64,000 bases of DNA, from NCBI RefSeq assembly GCF_000702505.1, contig NZ_JNIM01000001.1, positions 1,240,001-1,304,000 on the forward strand. The letters are read 5' to 3'. Made by a program: the position numbers and the translations under genes. Shown piece by piece: positions 52,167 to 62,029 of the stretch (positions within the stretch are counted from its first letter, which is position 1; every line of letters starts with the position of its first letter). The notes below the pieces were generated by a model, which was given only the letters and a program-made list of their open reading frames with translations, made no database searches and was not told the origin of the DNA. This DNA comes from Thermogemmatispora carboxidivorans (GTDB lineage: Bacteria; Chloroflexota; Ktedonobacteria; Ktedonobacterales; Ktedonobacteraceae).

Positions 52167-54329
52167 ATGAACCCGGATCGTAATCGAGGCGGGATGACGG
52201 TAAGCGGCCTGATGAATTTGGGGTTGGCCGTCTCCGCCATTATCCCGGCCTTCCTGCTCATCCTGGTGGGCATCTACGCCCGGCTGAGTATGCCCACCGC
52301 CGATACGTCGGTCCTGATCGTCGTGGTCATCATCTGCGCTATCGTTGCTCTTTTGGCGGTGGTCATCACCAATTATCTGGTCAATAGCCGGATCAAGGAT
52401 CGCTTCCTGGCGCTGGCTGATGTCTGCCACGATTTTGCCGGAGGCGACCGCCGTGTGCGTGCCCAGGTGGACGGCGATGATGAGTTCGCTCGCCTGGTCG
52501 CTTCGGTGAATACGGTCCTCGATCAGCAGGGCGCTCAGGTGAACAGCGCTTCTGGTCTAGGCTCTGGCAGCGACGCCGCCGCTCTGCAGGCCCAGATTGA
52601 GAAGCTGCTCCAGGAGGTGAGTGCCGTCGGCGATGGTGATCTGCGCGTCCAGGCCGAGGTGACTCCCGATACGCTCGGCGTGCTCGCCGACTCCTTCAAC
52701 TACATGATCGAGGAGCTGGCGAAGGTGGTCGGTCGGGTGCAGAGCACGGCCATGCAGGTAACCAACGCCACTCGCCGTATTCTGGATCGCGCCGCCGAGC
52801 TGGCCCAGGCCTCCGAGATGCAGGTGCAGCAGATCTCGCAGACCACCGAAGCCGTCGAGGCTCTGGCTATCTTCATTCAGAATGTGGCTCGCAACGCTCA
52901 GTTGAGTCATGAAGCCGCTCAGGAGGCTTTGCGCAATGCCCAAAGCGGTCAGGAAGCGGTGCGTCAGACGATCGATGGCATGATGCTGATCCGCGAGAAC
53001 GTCCAGGAGACGGCCAAGAAGATTAAGCGTCTGGGCGAGCGCTCGAACGAGATCGGTGAAATTGTACGTATCATTGAGGATATCGCTGATCAGACAAACC
53101 TGCTGGCACTCAACGCCGCCATTCAGTCGGCAATGGCCGGTGAGCATGGCCGTGGCTTCGCCGTGGTGGCCGATGAGATCCGCCTCCTGGCCGAGCGCTC
53201 CACGGAGTCGACAAAGCGGATCGCCACCCTGGTCAAGAGTATTCAGGGCGATACCTATGAGGCGGTGGTGGCAATGGAGGATAGTACGCAGGAGGTGGTC
53301 AAGGGGTCTCAGCTCGCCGACGAGGCTGGGCGCTCGCTGAACTCGATCTACAGCGCTGTGGAGCGCCAGGCCCAGATGATCGAGAGCATCGCTCGCGCTG
53401 CCAATGAGCAGACCAGCGTTTCGGAGGCGGTGGCTGTTGCCATGAGCCAGATCTCCGAGATCACTCGCCAGACCAACGCTGGTACTCAAGAGGCCGCCGC
53501 CAGCGTGAGTTACCTGGCTGAGCTGGCCGACCAGCTCCGCGCTTCGGTCTCAACTTTCCGCCTGCCCGATCACGTGCTGGAGTCGATCAATAGCAGCATG
53601 ACTACTGGTCCAGGGGCAATGCCCGGCCTGCCTGCCGGTGGCGATCAGTTCTATCCTTCCTCCAGTGGCGATGGGTGGATGCAGCCACAGCAGCCGAGCT
53701 ACGGCGGTAGTTTCCCGCCGCTCCCTGAGCCGGAAAGTGCTGGTCTGGTCGCAATGTCTTCGCCCGTGGCTCAAAGCCAGCATCAGGCTCAGTTCGGCTT
53801 CCCTGCCTCTCAGCAGGAGTTCGGAGCTGCCCCCGCTTTCTCTGAGATGGGTTCCTTCGGCGCTACCGGTCAGCAAGAGTTCGGGGCCGCTTTCGGCTCA
53901 AGCCCTGCTCCTTCCTTTAGCCAGGAGTTTGGCGCTTCGGCCTTCTCTAATTCTCAACCTTTCGAGGCTCAGCAGCCCTTCGGCTCCTTCGATCCTTTTG
54001 CTAACCAGGGCTTCTCTGGCCAGCAGGGGCAGTCGGCTTTCTCGCAGCAGCCTTTCGGTAATCCCCCAGTCTCAGGGGCGGGTTTTGGCGGCTCTGGCCA
54101 GGGAGCTATCCCCTACTCGGGTGGCGGGCAGTTCGCTTCCATGCCTCAGCAGACCTTTGGGACACCGCCTCAGTCGGGTCAGGGGCAGGGAGCGCAACCA
54201 CGTCAGCCCTGGACCCCGCCAGGAGCTGCTCCTCAGCAGTCGCCGCACCAGCAGCCGGGTCAGTCGCCGTTCCCAAAACCAGAACAGTCGCCTTTCCCGC
54301 GAGGCAGTAACGGGCAGTTCGGCCAGTAG
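52167..54329 (+). CDS. Methyl-accepting chemotaxis-like receptor with FG/Q-rich tail
   Basis: A 720-residue receptor (PilJ-like in context). Two membrane helices (about 18-37 and 49-69) are only about 10 residues apart, so there is no external ligand domain. Two HAMP-type segments follow (about 70-122 and 145-190). The signalling tip is at about 295-350 with [32 protein letters not shown]. From about residue 470 the protein is a 250-residue disordered tail rich in Gly, Gln, Phe, Ser and Pro, with many FG and QEFG units and, at the end, QSPFP repeats. No CheR/CheB docking pentapeptide is seen, in keeping with the absence of those genes. Confidence 0.92.
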   Translation: MNPDRNRGGMTVSGLMNLGLAVSAIIPAFLLILVGIYARLSMPTADTSVLIVVVIICAIVALLAVVITNYLVNSRIKDRFLALADVCHDFAGGDRRVRAQVDGDDEFARLVASVNTVLDQQGAQVNSASGLGSGSDAAALQAQIEKLLQEVSAVGDGDLRVQAEVTPDTLGVLADSFNYMIEELAKVVGRVQSTAMQVTNATRRILDRAAELAQASEMQVQQISQTTEAVEALAIFIQNVARNAQLSHEAAQEALRNAQSGQEAVRQTIDGMMLIRENVQETAKKIKRLGERSNEIGEIVRIIEDIADQTNLLALNAAIQSAMAGEHGRGFAVVADEIRLLAERSTESTKRIATLVKSIQGDTYEAVVAMEDSTQEVVKGSQLADEAGRSLNSIYSAVERQAQMIESIARAANEQTSVSEAVAVAMSQISEITRQTNAGTQEAAASVSYLAELADQLRASVSTFRLPDHVLESINSSMTTGPGAMPGLPAGGDQFYPSSSGDGWMQPQQPSYGGSFPPLPEPESAGLVAMSSPVAQSQHQAQFGFPASQQEFGAAPAFSEMGSFGATGQQEFGAAFGSSPAPSFSQEFGASAFSNSQPFEAQQPFGSFDPFANQGFSGQQGQSAFSQQPFGNPPVSGAGFGGSGQGAIPYSGGGQFASMPQQTFGTPPQSGQGQGAQPRQPWTPPGAAPQQSPHQQPGQSPFPKPEQSPFPRGSNGQFGQ

Positions 54330-54493
54330 CCGTTGCACGGACAAGGACAAGCGAAGACAGATAGGGAGGGGCGCCCAGGGCTTCGACCAGGGGGCGAGGT
54401 CGGGCCAGCGCCCCCCGTCGCGTTTCTATGTTTCGCGTCTCGGCATCCCGCGAAACCGAGTTCGATCGACTAGAATAAGTGGGTGCGTGCAGC

Positions 54494-57400
54494 ATGTCAA
54501 ATACATTTGATAAACTGTCAGTGCTCGATTCCTTTATCGAAGAGGTCAAGAGCTATCTGCCAGAGATCGAGGCGAATCTTGACCGCCTGGCTCAGTCCCC
54601 CGGCGACATGGATGCTCTCGAAGAGACCTATCGCCGCACACATACCATTGGCGGCTCCGCCTCGATGATGGATTTCCCCGGCCTGGCCCATGTGGCTCAT
54701 GGCATGGAGGATATTCTGGGGGATGTGCTCGATGGCCTGACTACTCTCGATGAGCCTACGCTGGCCCTTCTGCGTCGCTCCCTGCGACGCCTGCATGTGC
54801 TGATCGATGGAATTCGCGATAATTCCGTCAACCAGGATGCCATTATCGCTGAGGACGATGCCGACTACAGTCGTTATCGCGCCCTCCAGGAGGCAGCCGG
54901 CAAGGTTGTCCCAGGTTCAACTGAGCTGGCCTCTGCTCCCTCTCAGCCAGTAGATGAGCTGTCTGGCCTTCAATCCCAGCAGTCGCTCGCCCCAGAACAT
55001 TACACTCATGAGTACCAGGACTATCCTGCTGATCAGCCAGGCTACCAGGGTCAGCCTCAGCAGACCTATCAAAACTATCATGACTCTCCGCGCTACCACG
55101 CTCCCACACCGCCTTCCCAGCACTATGGTTTCCAGGAGGATGGTCTGGGCTTAGGTGAGTCCTATGCGTATCAGCAGCGGTCGGTGTCTGCTTCTTCTCC
55201 TCAGTCAACACCTCTGCCCGAATCTCCCTATCCTGCTGCTGCCAGCCAGGAGAGTGCTCTGCCTTCCTTTGATGAGATGCTGGCCGCCTTTCGTACGCCT
55301 AGTACTCCGCCCAACGAAGAGCCACTCTGGCCAGAAGATCCCGTTCCGCTTGCCCAGCAGTCTCCCGAGACGCCGGCTTCTCCTGCAACTCCGAGCGCCT
55401 TAGATATGTTAGCCGCCAGCTTCCGCAGCTCCGAGGGAAGCCCCTCGCCGGTTGACTCTCCTCCTCCTGTGGAGGAACAGCCGCGTTCACCGCGCGCGCC
55501 CTCGCCGCTGGAAGAGCTGGTCAATCGCTTTACTGCTGCTCAGCCCGAAGTTCAGGGCAGAGCCGCTGCTGCCGATGCTGACCTGGGCGCCCTCCCAGAT
55601 TGGTCCCAGCCGCAGCCGTCTCCAACACCCTATACACAGTACGCGCCACAGCCGCCGCAGCCATTGCCAGGACAGCCGTTACAGGCGCAAGCGCCGTCGA
55701 GCTGGCCGCAGCCCCGGCCACAGCCGTTGGGGCTGCCGGAGAGCCAGCCCGAGAACGCGCCGCTTGTCCTGCCTGCCTCTGCCTCGCGGCTCTCTAACGA
55801 TCTGCGCCAGGAAGCCCTCTCGCTTGAAGAGCAGGTCAATACGCTCCATACGTTGCTGGCTCAACTGCAACAGGCCATCAGCATCATCGAAGAGCAGCGC
55901 AGCGAGTTCCGCGGCTTCCTCGATGGCTCGAAAGATGCGCTGGAGCGAATGGAGGACTGGGCCGGCCAGGCGATGGGCCTCAATCTGCGCAAAAGCCCTG
56001 AGAAGGTGCGCCGTTATCTGCCGCTCTCGGTGATGTGGGTGGTCAATACAAAGCTCAAGAAGATTCTAGAGCTGCTCTCGCGCATCACAAGCGGTGTTGA
56101 GGCCACCGACGAGCAGATTCAGATAACGCTGCGCCAACTCCGTAGCTCGGTCGAGGCTTGTGGAGACTTATTAGAGCACCTGCCCCAGGCACTGGCCAGT
56201 CAAGAGCCGGGTTGGACGCCCTGGGAGATGCAGGTCGCTCGCGATGCGAGTGGAGTGCGCGAGCGCGTGACCTTTGAGCGCCAGGGAGATTTGGCTGCCC
56301 TGCGAGCCGAGCTGGAGGCCAAGATCCGCGAGGAGCTGCGCCGTGAGTATGAGCAGCGCCCTCTCTCCCTGACGGCGCGCATGGAGCTGGAACGCCAGAT
56401 CCGCGAAGAGGTACGCCAGGAATTCGAGCGCCAGCGTCAACTGCAGCACGAGATTGTCGGCCCCGATGGACAGGAAAGTTACGAGGAGCTGATCAAGCGA
56501 CTGCGCAATGAGATCGAGATCGAGGTGCGCCGTGAGTTTCTGGCTCAGTTGACAGGAAACCCCGATCTGGAGGCAGGAGCACATCTGCCGCAAGCGACCT
56601 CGGGTAGCGGGCCGCTACCTGCTCTCGAGATTCCGCGGGCTCAGGTCAATCCTCCGCCTATGGTTGCCCCGCCTCCATCGCCTGCACCTGTTCCCTCCGC
56701 GTCGTCAGCAGCCAGTGGCTCAGCGATCAGCGAAGGCACCGACTTTGGCGAGGAGGCCGCTGAGATCTTCCGGCTGGAGGCGGAGGAGCATCTGCAGACG
56801 ATCAGCATGAATGTGGCCGCCCTGGAGAAGTCTCCCGAGGATCGCGATATTCTCCAAAGCATCCGCCGCGCTACTCATACCCTCAAAGGTGCGGCGGGCA
56901 TGATGGGCTTCCGCCTCATTGCAGACCTCTGCCACGTCTCCGAGGATCTCCTCGATAGTATCATGGAGGGCCGGGTCGCCATTACTCCGCCGGTAGTCGG
57001 TATCATTCTCGATACGGCGGAGACCCTTGATCGCCTCATCAATAATCGGGGCGAGGACCGCGCAACCCTGGAAGCAGCCGTAGCAGCCATGCGCGCCCGC
57101 TACGCTGACCTGCTTGGTGAGCAACAGCTCTCGCCACTGCCCGCCGAAGAGGAGCTGGAGAGCCTCCTCGATAGCGGCGAAGGCCCTGATAGCTCGACTT
57201 TCTCGAGTACCGTCTCCGAGGCCACTCCCGCCGCCGGTGAGTTGCTGATGCAACGCTCTCCCGCCACTGAGCTGAGCGTGCGCGTGCGCCTGCAGAAGCT
57301 CGATGAGCTGGTGAACCTCTTTGGCGAGCTGTTGGTCAACCGCAGCGCTCTTGAGGAGCATATCCAGCGTCTGATGCGCCTGGTCTCCGATGTGAGCATG

Positions 57401-59284
57401 AGTAGCGAGCGCCTGCGCGATGTGGGTCAGAAGCTGGAAAGCCGCTTTGAGGCAGCAACCCTACCCAGTGGGCGCGTGGTCCAGGTGCCCCCCGGCACCG
57501 CTAATGGCTCCTCGCGTTTGCCTGCTCTCCAGGCCGGACGGCCCGGCGTCAATAGCGGAGAGCCAGCGCACCTGGCCGAGTTTGATGAGCTGGAGCTGGA
57601 TCGCTATACGGAGTTCCACCAGCTGACCCGCGGCCTCAGCGAGGGCGTCTCGGACATGATTACCCTGAGCAGCGAGATGGAGGCGGTCATCCGCGAATGT
57701 GAGAGCATCTTCGCTCGCGAGAGCCGTCTCAGCACTACCTTCCAGGACCGCTTGATGAAGACGCGCCTGGTGCCGCTCTCGTCGATGATCCCCCGCCTCT
57801 ATCGCGCGGTCCGCTCGGTCGCTCTCAAGCAGCATAAGGAGATCAACTTTGTGACCGAAGGCGAGGATACCGAGGTCGATCGCACGGTCTATGAGGAGAT
57901 CGCCGGCCCACTGCTGCACCTGATGCGCAATGCCGTCAATCATGCCATCGAAGAGCCAGAGGTGCGCGTGCGTAAGGGCAAGCCGCCCGCGGGCCTCGTC
58001 AAGCTCTCAGCCTCCTACGAGGGCAATCAGGTAGTGATTACGGTGCGCGACGATGGGACCGGCATCGATCCCGAGAAGGTGCGTCAGGCGGCCATTGCCC
58101 GTGGGCTGCTCCGACCCGATCAGGTTCTCTCGCCCAGCGATGTCATCGATCTGATCTTCCGCCCCGGCTTCTCGACTGCCGAGGTGGTCAGCGAAGAAAG
58201 CGGGCGTGGCGTGGGCCTGGACGTGGTACGCGATAGTATCTCTCGCCTGCGGGCTACCCTGGAGGTCGATTCGACTCCGGGCCAGGGCACTGCCTTCACC
58301 ATGAAGTTCCCGACCAGCCTGGCGATTCAAAGCGTGATGATGGTGCGCGTTGGGGACCAGCAGTATGCTGTCCCGACAACGCTGGTCGAGGCCATTGGAC
58401 GGCTCGATACCTTTAAACGCACAACCCACGGCGGGCGCCCGGCGGTCGTGGTGCAGAACGATGTCTATCCACTCAGCCAGCTTGCCCACTATCTCAAGCT
58501 GCCCGCCGGCGAGATTGATGAGCGCTCTCCGCTGCTCCTGGTCAATACAGGCCGTCATCGTGTAGCGATCGTGGTGGAAGAAGTCAAGACGCGCATGGAC
58601 GTCGTCATGAAGAACCTGGGTCCGCATTTGCGCCATGTGCATGGAATTGCCGGCGGCACGGTGCTTGGCAACGGGCGCGTGATTCTGATCCTGGAGCTGA
58701 ACGAACTCCTCTCGGTGCAGCGCCGTGGCACGGGAGCCATCGCGGGAACCCTATCGCAACCGCAGGGGAGCCTGGCGATGGCACCGACTGCCCAAGTTCA
58801 GCTGCCGGCTTCAGTGGCTGCGGCAGCCACCACAGTGACCGTCAACACCGGGGTGCTCCCTGCTGTGCGCCCGCCAGCAACGCCGCTCCCAGCGCAGCGA
58901 GTGGAGCGCGGCAGGCATGTACTGGTGGTAGACGATAGCCCGAGTGTGCGCCGCGTGGTCAGCAATATGCTCAAGCAGCACGGCTGGGAGGTCCAGACGG
59001 CCCGCGACGGAGTCGAGGCTCTAGAGCTGATCTCTAGCCAGCCCCCGGCGGCGGTCCTGCTCGATATCGAGATGCCGCGCATGGATGGCTACGAGCTGAT
59101 GGCCACCGTCCGCTCCCAGGAGCAGTATCGTACCCTGCCGTTGGTGGTCCTGACCTCGCGCGCCGCCTCGAAGCATAAGCAGCGCGCCATGCAGCTCGGG
59201 GCCAGTGCCTACATTGTCAAACCCTATCAGGATGAAGAGCTGATCTCGACGCTCAATCGTCTCGTCTATGGCGCCAGCGCCTAG
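54494..59284 (+). CDS. cheA: CheA-type hybrid kinase with two HPt domains and C-terminal receiver (ChpA-like)
   Basis: A 1596-residue histidine kinase. Order: HPt1 (1-110, His50 in RRTHTIGGSAS); a long Pro/Gln/Ser-rich disordered stretch (about 135-430); helical coiled-coil segments (about 440-690, with two 'eleRQIREEVRQEFERQ'-like charged helices); HPt2 (about 750-860, His about 795 in RRATHTLKGAAGMM); dimerisation helix pair (KLDELVNLFGELLVNRSALEEH); HATPase (LLHLMRNAVNHAIE, VRDDGTGID, GRGVGLDVVRDSI); CheW domain (about 1270-1410); receiver (about 1474-1594, VVDDSPSVRRVV, LLDIEMPRMDGYE, VKPYQDEE). This matches ChpA/PixL-like kinases more than flagellar CheA. The ATG at 54494 is used; a GTG five codons earlier is possible. 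Confidence 0.95.
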   Translation: MSNTFDKLSVLDSFIEEVKSYLPEIEANLDRLAQSPGDMDALEETYRRTHTIGGSASMMDFPGLAHVAHGMEDILGDVLDGLTTLDEPTLALLRRSLRRLHVLIDGIRDNSVNQDAIIAEDDADYSRYRALQEAAGKVVPGSTELASAPSQPVDELSGLQSQQSLAPEHYTHEYQDYPADQPGYQGQPQQTYQNYHDSPRYHAPTPPSQHYGFQEDGLGLGESYAYQQRSVSASSPQSTPLPESPYPAAASQESALPSFDEMLAAFRTPSTPPNEEPLWPEDPVPLAQQSPETPASPATPSALDMLAASFRSSEGSPSPVDSPPPVEEQPRSPRAPSPLEELVNRFTAAQPEVQGRAAAADADLGALPDWSQPQPSPTPYTQYAPQPPQPLPGQPLQAQAPSSWPQPRPQPLGLPESQPENAPLVLPASASRLSNDLRQEALSLEEQVNTLHTLLAQLQQAISIIEEQRSEFRGFLDGSKDALERMEDWAGQAMGLNLRKSPEKVRRYLPLSVMWVVNTKLKKILELLSRITSGVEATDEQIQITLRQLRSSVEACGDLLEHLPQALASQEPGWTPWEMQVARDASGVRERVTFERQGDLAALRAELEAKIREELRREYEQRPLSLTARMELERQIREEVRQEFERQRQLQHEIVGPDGQESYEELIKRLRNEIEIEVRREFLAQLTGNPDLEAGAHLPQATSGSGPLPALEIPRAQVNPPPMVAPPPSPAPVPSASSAASGSAISEGTDFGEEAAEIFRLEAEEHLQTISMNVAALEKSPEDRDILQSIRRATHTLKGAAGMMGFRLIADLCHVSEDLLDSIMEGRVAITPPVVGIILDTAETLDRLINNRGEDRATLEAAVAAMRARYADLLGEQQLSPLPAEEELESLLDSGEGPDSSTFSSTVSEATPAAGELLMQRSPATELSVRVRLQKLDELVNLFGELLVNRSALEEHIQRLMRLVSDVSMSSERLRDVGQKLESRFEAATLPSGRVVQVPPGTANGSSRLPALQAGRPGVNSGEPAHLAEFDELELDRYTEFHQLTRGLSEGVSDMITLSSEMEAVIRECESIFARESRLSTTFQDRLMKTRLVPLSSMIPRLYRAVRSVALKQHKEINFVTEGEDTEVDRTVYEEIAGPLLHLMRNAVNHAIEEPEVRVRKGKPPAGLVKLSASYEGNQVVITVRDDGTGIDPEKVRQAAIARGLLRPDQVLSPSDVIDLIFRPGFSTAEVVSEESGRGVGLDVVRDSISRLRATLEVDSTPGQGTAFTMKFPTSLAIQSVMMVRVGDQQYAVPTTLVEAIGRLDTFKRTTHGGRPAVVVQNDVYPLSQLAHYLKLPAGEIDERSPLLLVNTGRHRVAIVVEEVKTRMDVVMKNLGPHLRHVHGIAGGTVLGNGRVILILELNELLSVQRRGTGAIAGTLSQPQGSLAMAPTAQVQLPASVAAAATTVTVNTGVLPAVRPPATPLPAQRVERGRHVLVVDDSPSVRRVVSNMLKQHGWEVQTARDGVEALELISSQPPAAVLLDIEMPRMDGYELMATVRSQEQYRTLPLVVLTSRAASKHKQRAMQLGASAYIVKPYQDEELISTLNRLVYGASA

Positions 59285-59458
59285 GTCAGCAAGCAAAAGG
59301 GCCGGACCGGACCATTTGCCAACCCGTGGGCTGCCACTCCGTTGCTGCTGCGCTGCTCGTTGGAGGGAGAATAACAGGATTCCTCCCTATAGCGGGGCAG
59401 CACGTGGCCCGGCCTGGCCGATCCAAACGGGAAACTCGAAGATCTGTAGAAACGGAAA

Positions 59459-59665
59459 ATGGGTGTAGAACGAGCAGTAACCCGCTGGTATGTGCAGCGC
59501 CAGCGGCTGCTCGCCGAGATTGAAAGTCTTGAGCAGGCCCTTGCCGGGGAAGGGCAAAGGGAAGAGCAGTGGGGAGAACAGCGACAACAGCTGGTGGCCC
59601 GTCTAGAGGATGCGCGGGCGCGTCTGCAGTGCCTGGGACCCTGTCCTAAACCGATGATGGGCTAG
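59459..59665 (+). CDS. Small coiled-coil protein
   Basis: A 68-residue protein, almost all one heptad-patterned helix (RWYVQRQRLLAEIESLEQAL to QLVARLEDARARLQCL), ending CLGPCPKPMMG. No family recognised. The ribosome-binding site is weak (ACGGAAA). It lies 174 bp after cheA on the same strand. A chance frame cannot be excluded, but the amphipathic pattern is regular. The 260 bp after it show nothing supported. Confidence 0.45.
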   Translation: MGVERAVTRWYVQRQRLLAEIESLEQALAGEGQREEQWGEQRQQLVARLEDARARLQCLGPCPKPMMG

Positions 59666-59925
59666 GGAGCAGGAGGTCCCGATGGGCAGCAGCCTCTCAC
59701 GGCTGGCTACGCTCAGGCCGCGCTCGCTGCTCGTGCATCCGGGCTGTGCCAGTCCATCTGCTTCTGCCCTTGCCCTCTGCTTGGCTCACGAATCTGCCAG
59801 ACTGACAGGCGAGCAGTGTCTAGTCGCCTGCCTCATCGATTGGGCGAGTAACGTCATGAATAAGGTAGGGCGACCAGACAGCCGCTGCAGGCTGCAGAAG
59901 GAAGGCCGGGCAACCTTAGCGCCGA

Positions 59926-61035
59926 TCAAGAAAAAGTCGCCGTAACAGCCTCGGCGATCAGGCTGCCCATCTCCTCGGTCCCGACGATGGTCTTCCCCTC
60001 TTCCTGCAGATCTTCGGTACGATAGCCGGCATCAATCACACGCTCCACAGCCCGCTCGACTGCCTGAGCCTCCGCCTCCAGGCCCAAGGAGTGACGCAGC
60101 AACATTGCCAGCGAGAGGATCGAAGCGATTGGATTAGCCTTTTGCTGGCCGGCGATATCGGGAGCTGAGCCGTGGATCGGTTCGTAGAGGCCGAAGGTTC
60201 CGTGTGCTGTCCGTCGTGTCCCCAGGCTGGCCGAAGGGAGCATGCCCATCGAGCCAGCGAGCATGGAAGCCTCATCGGTCAAAATATCGCCAAACATATT
60301 TTCCGTCACAATCACATCGAAGCTGGCGGGACGGCGGATCAGATGCATGGCGCAGGCATCGACGAGCAGATGCTCGAAGGCGACGTCAGGATAGTCGGCG
60401 GCGACGCGCTCGGCCACCCGGCGCCAGAGGCGCGAAGAGCTGAGCACGTTGGCCTTATCAACCGAAGTGACCTTCTTTTTGGAGCGGCCCCGGGCCAACT
60501 CGAAGGCCGTCCGTACAATGCGCTCAATCTCCCCCTCACTGTAGAGCAGCGTATCGATGGCCTCCAAGCCGTGGGGGGCCTGGCGGATCTCGCTGGGCTT
60601 GCCGAAGTAGATGCCGCCCGTGAGTTCGCGCACGACCAGCAGGTCGGTCCCCTCAAGGATCGAAGGCTTCAGCGTTGAGGCATTCAGAAGCGCCTTAAAT
60701 GGGCGCACCGGGCGCAGATTCGCAAATAATTCCAACTCCTTGCGCAGGCGGAACAGGGCGCGCTCGGGCTGGACCTTAGAGTTGGGGCCTTCGTAGCGAG
60801 AGACGCCTCCCACCGCGCCGAAGAGGATGGCATCGCTCTCTTGGCAGAGGGCCATTGTCGCATCGGAAATAGCATCGCCCTCGGCCTCAATGGCGGCGGC
60901 ACCAACGAGGGCCTGGGTTGTCTGGAAAGTGTGGCCAAAGCGGGCACCGACCCGTTCCAGCACGCGCAGAGCCTGGGTGGTCACCTCGGGGCCGATACCA
61001 TCGCCTGGCAGAACGGCGATCTTATAGGTACCCAA
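59926..61035 (-). CDS. leuB: 3-isopropylmalate dehydrogenase
   Basis: Third step of leucine synthesis: NAD+-linked oxidative decarboxylation of 3-isopropylmalate. The 369-residue protein shows [22 protein letters not shown] at the start, [11 protein letters not shown], the substrate-binding [31 protein letters not shown], the catalytic Lys in [14 protein letters not shown], and [30 protein letters not shown], then [15 protein letters not shown]. The start is a TTG at 61035 with GGGAGG 9 nt before it; the frame is open for 32 more codons but those are not family-like. Stands alone, divergent from nuoB. Confidence 0.96.
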   Translation of the reverse strand: MGTYKIAVLPGDGIGPEVTTQALRVLERVGARFGHTFQTTQALVGAAAIEAEGDAISDATMALCQESDAILFGAVGGVSRYEGPNSKVQPERALFRLRKELELFANLRPVRPFKALLNASTLKPSILEGTDLLVVRELTGGIYFGKPSEIRQAPHGLEAIDTLLYSEGEIERIVRTAFELARGRSKKKVTSVDKANVLSSSRLWRRVAERVAADYPDVAFEHLLVDACAMHLIRRPASFDVIVTENMFGDILTDEASMLAGSMGMLPSASLGTRRTAHGTFGLYEPIHGSAPDIAGQQKANPIASILSLAMLLRHSLGLEAEAQAVERAVERVIDAGYRTEDLQEEGKTIVGTEEMGSLIAEAVTATFS

Positions 61036-61284
61036 TGCAGGAATCCTCCCTGTACGATTTAAGCCTTGACCTCCAACTTGAGGTGAACCTACGTGGGATA
61101 GGTTCGCTATCCGCTGGACGGACAGTGCCATGATAGCCGATTAGAGACAGCAAGGCAAGGCAGGATGGGAGCAGGTCGGAAAGAGCAAGAAACAGCCGGT
61201 GAAGAAGGAGGATGGCAGAGTGAGCAAGCGGCTGCGGAGGCCGCGCCGCGGCGGCGCCCTTTTCTGGCGCCAATGGGTGAAACG

Positions 61285-61293
61285 TGCTATAAT
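61285..61293 (+). promoter_or_regulatory. Extended -10 promoter of the nuo genes
   Basis: TGC-TATAAT (TG at 61285, -10 at 61288-61293), 125 bp before nuoB, no good -35. It lies in the 382-bp gap 61036-61417 between divergent leuB and nuoB; no other feature seen there. Confidence 0.6.
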
Positions 61294-61417
61294 AAACTGC
61301 GGACCACAAGGCCAGGAGAAGCGTTGTCCCTCCAAGCGAGGAATCCCTGTTCCAGTGCCGAGAGAGCAAGTTACCTCATCTTTAGCGAGGGGCAATCAAT
61401 AGAGGAGCAATCATCCT

Positions 61418-62026
61418 ATGAGCAATACGACGAGCCAGCAAGCGGGGGAGAGAGCCGTAGTCCCTGGAACGCGGCGCAAGCCCGTTCCCATTGCGATGGC
61501 GACTGGCCCCCACGAATATACGCCTGGTGATCAAGAGCTACCGGTGGCGATTACCAGCCTAGCCGATATGCTTCAATGGGCTCAAAACTGGGCGCGCTCA
61601 CGCTCGGTGTGGCCGCTGGGCTATGGTCTGGCCTGCTGTGCCATCGAGATGATGGCGAGTGCCCAGTCGCACTATGATCTGTCCCGTTTTGGCTCGGAGG
61701 TCTTCCGTTCCAGTCCGCGCCAGGCCGACCTGATGATTGTTGCGGGTACGGTCTCGGTGAAAATGGCGCCGCGCTTGCGCCTGCTCTGGGAGCAGATGCC
61801 CGAGCCGAAGTGGGTGATCAGCATGGGGCAGTGTGCCAATTCGGGCGGTGAGTTCTACGATAGCTACTACACCGTTCAGGGCGTCGATACCATTGTGCCG
61901 GTCGATGTCTATGTGCCCGGTTGCCCGCCGCGGCCAGAGGCGCTGATCGAAGGGCTACTCAAGCTGCGCGAGAAGATTCTCAAGCAGGGCCTGAAGGTGC
62001 GCGGTGAGAAGGAAGGCGAGGTGTAG
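61418..62026 (+). CDS. nuoB: NADH-quinone oxidoreductase subunit B (NuoB)
   Basis: Carries the terminal [4Fe-4S] cluster N2 that reduces quinone in complex I. The 202-residue protein has all four ligands: the double Cys73-Cys74 in [12 protein letters not shown], Cys139 in [15 protein letters not shown] and Cys169 in [14 protein letters not shown]. The first 45 residues are a polar extension. The ATG follows GAGGAG. It is not in the usual A-B-C-D order: leuB lies upstream on the other strand and the next gene is a NuoI/E-like protein 3 bp downstream. Confidence 0.95.
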   Translation: MSNTTSQQAGERAVVPGTRRKPVPIAMATGPHEYTPGDQELPVAITSLADMLQWAQNWARSRSVWPLGYGLACCAIEMMASAQSHYDLSRFGSEVFRSSPRQADLMIVAGTVSVKMAPRLRLLWEQMPEPKWVISMGQCANSGGEFYDSYYTVQGVDTIVPVDVYVPGCPPRPEALIEGLLKLREKILKQGLKVRGEKEGEV

Positions 62027-62029
62027 CCT

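Noticed and set aside
52557..53489. 310-codon frame on the minus strand within the MCP gene
   Set aside because: Mirror of the coding strand of a certain MCP; Leu/His-rich translation without any family pattern.
59682..59945. 87-codon frame after the small coiled-coil gene
   Set aside because: No family-like pattern, and it runs into the 3' end of leuB on the other strand.
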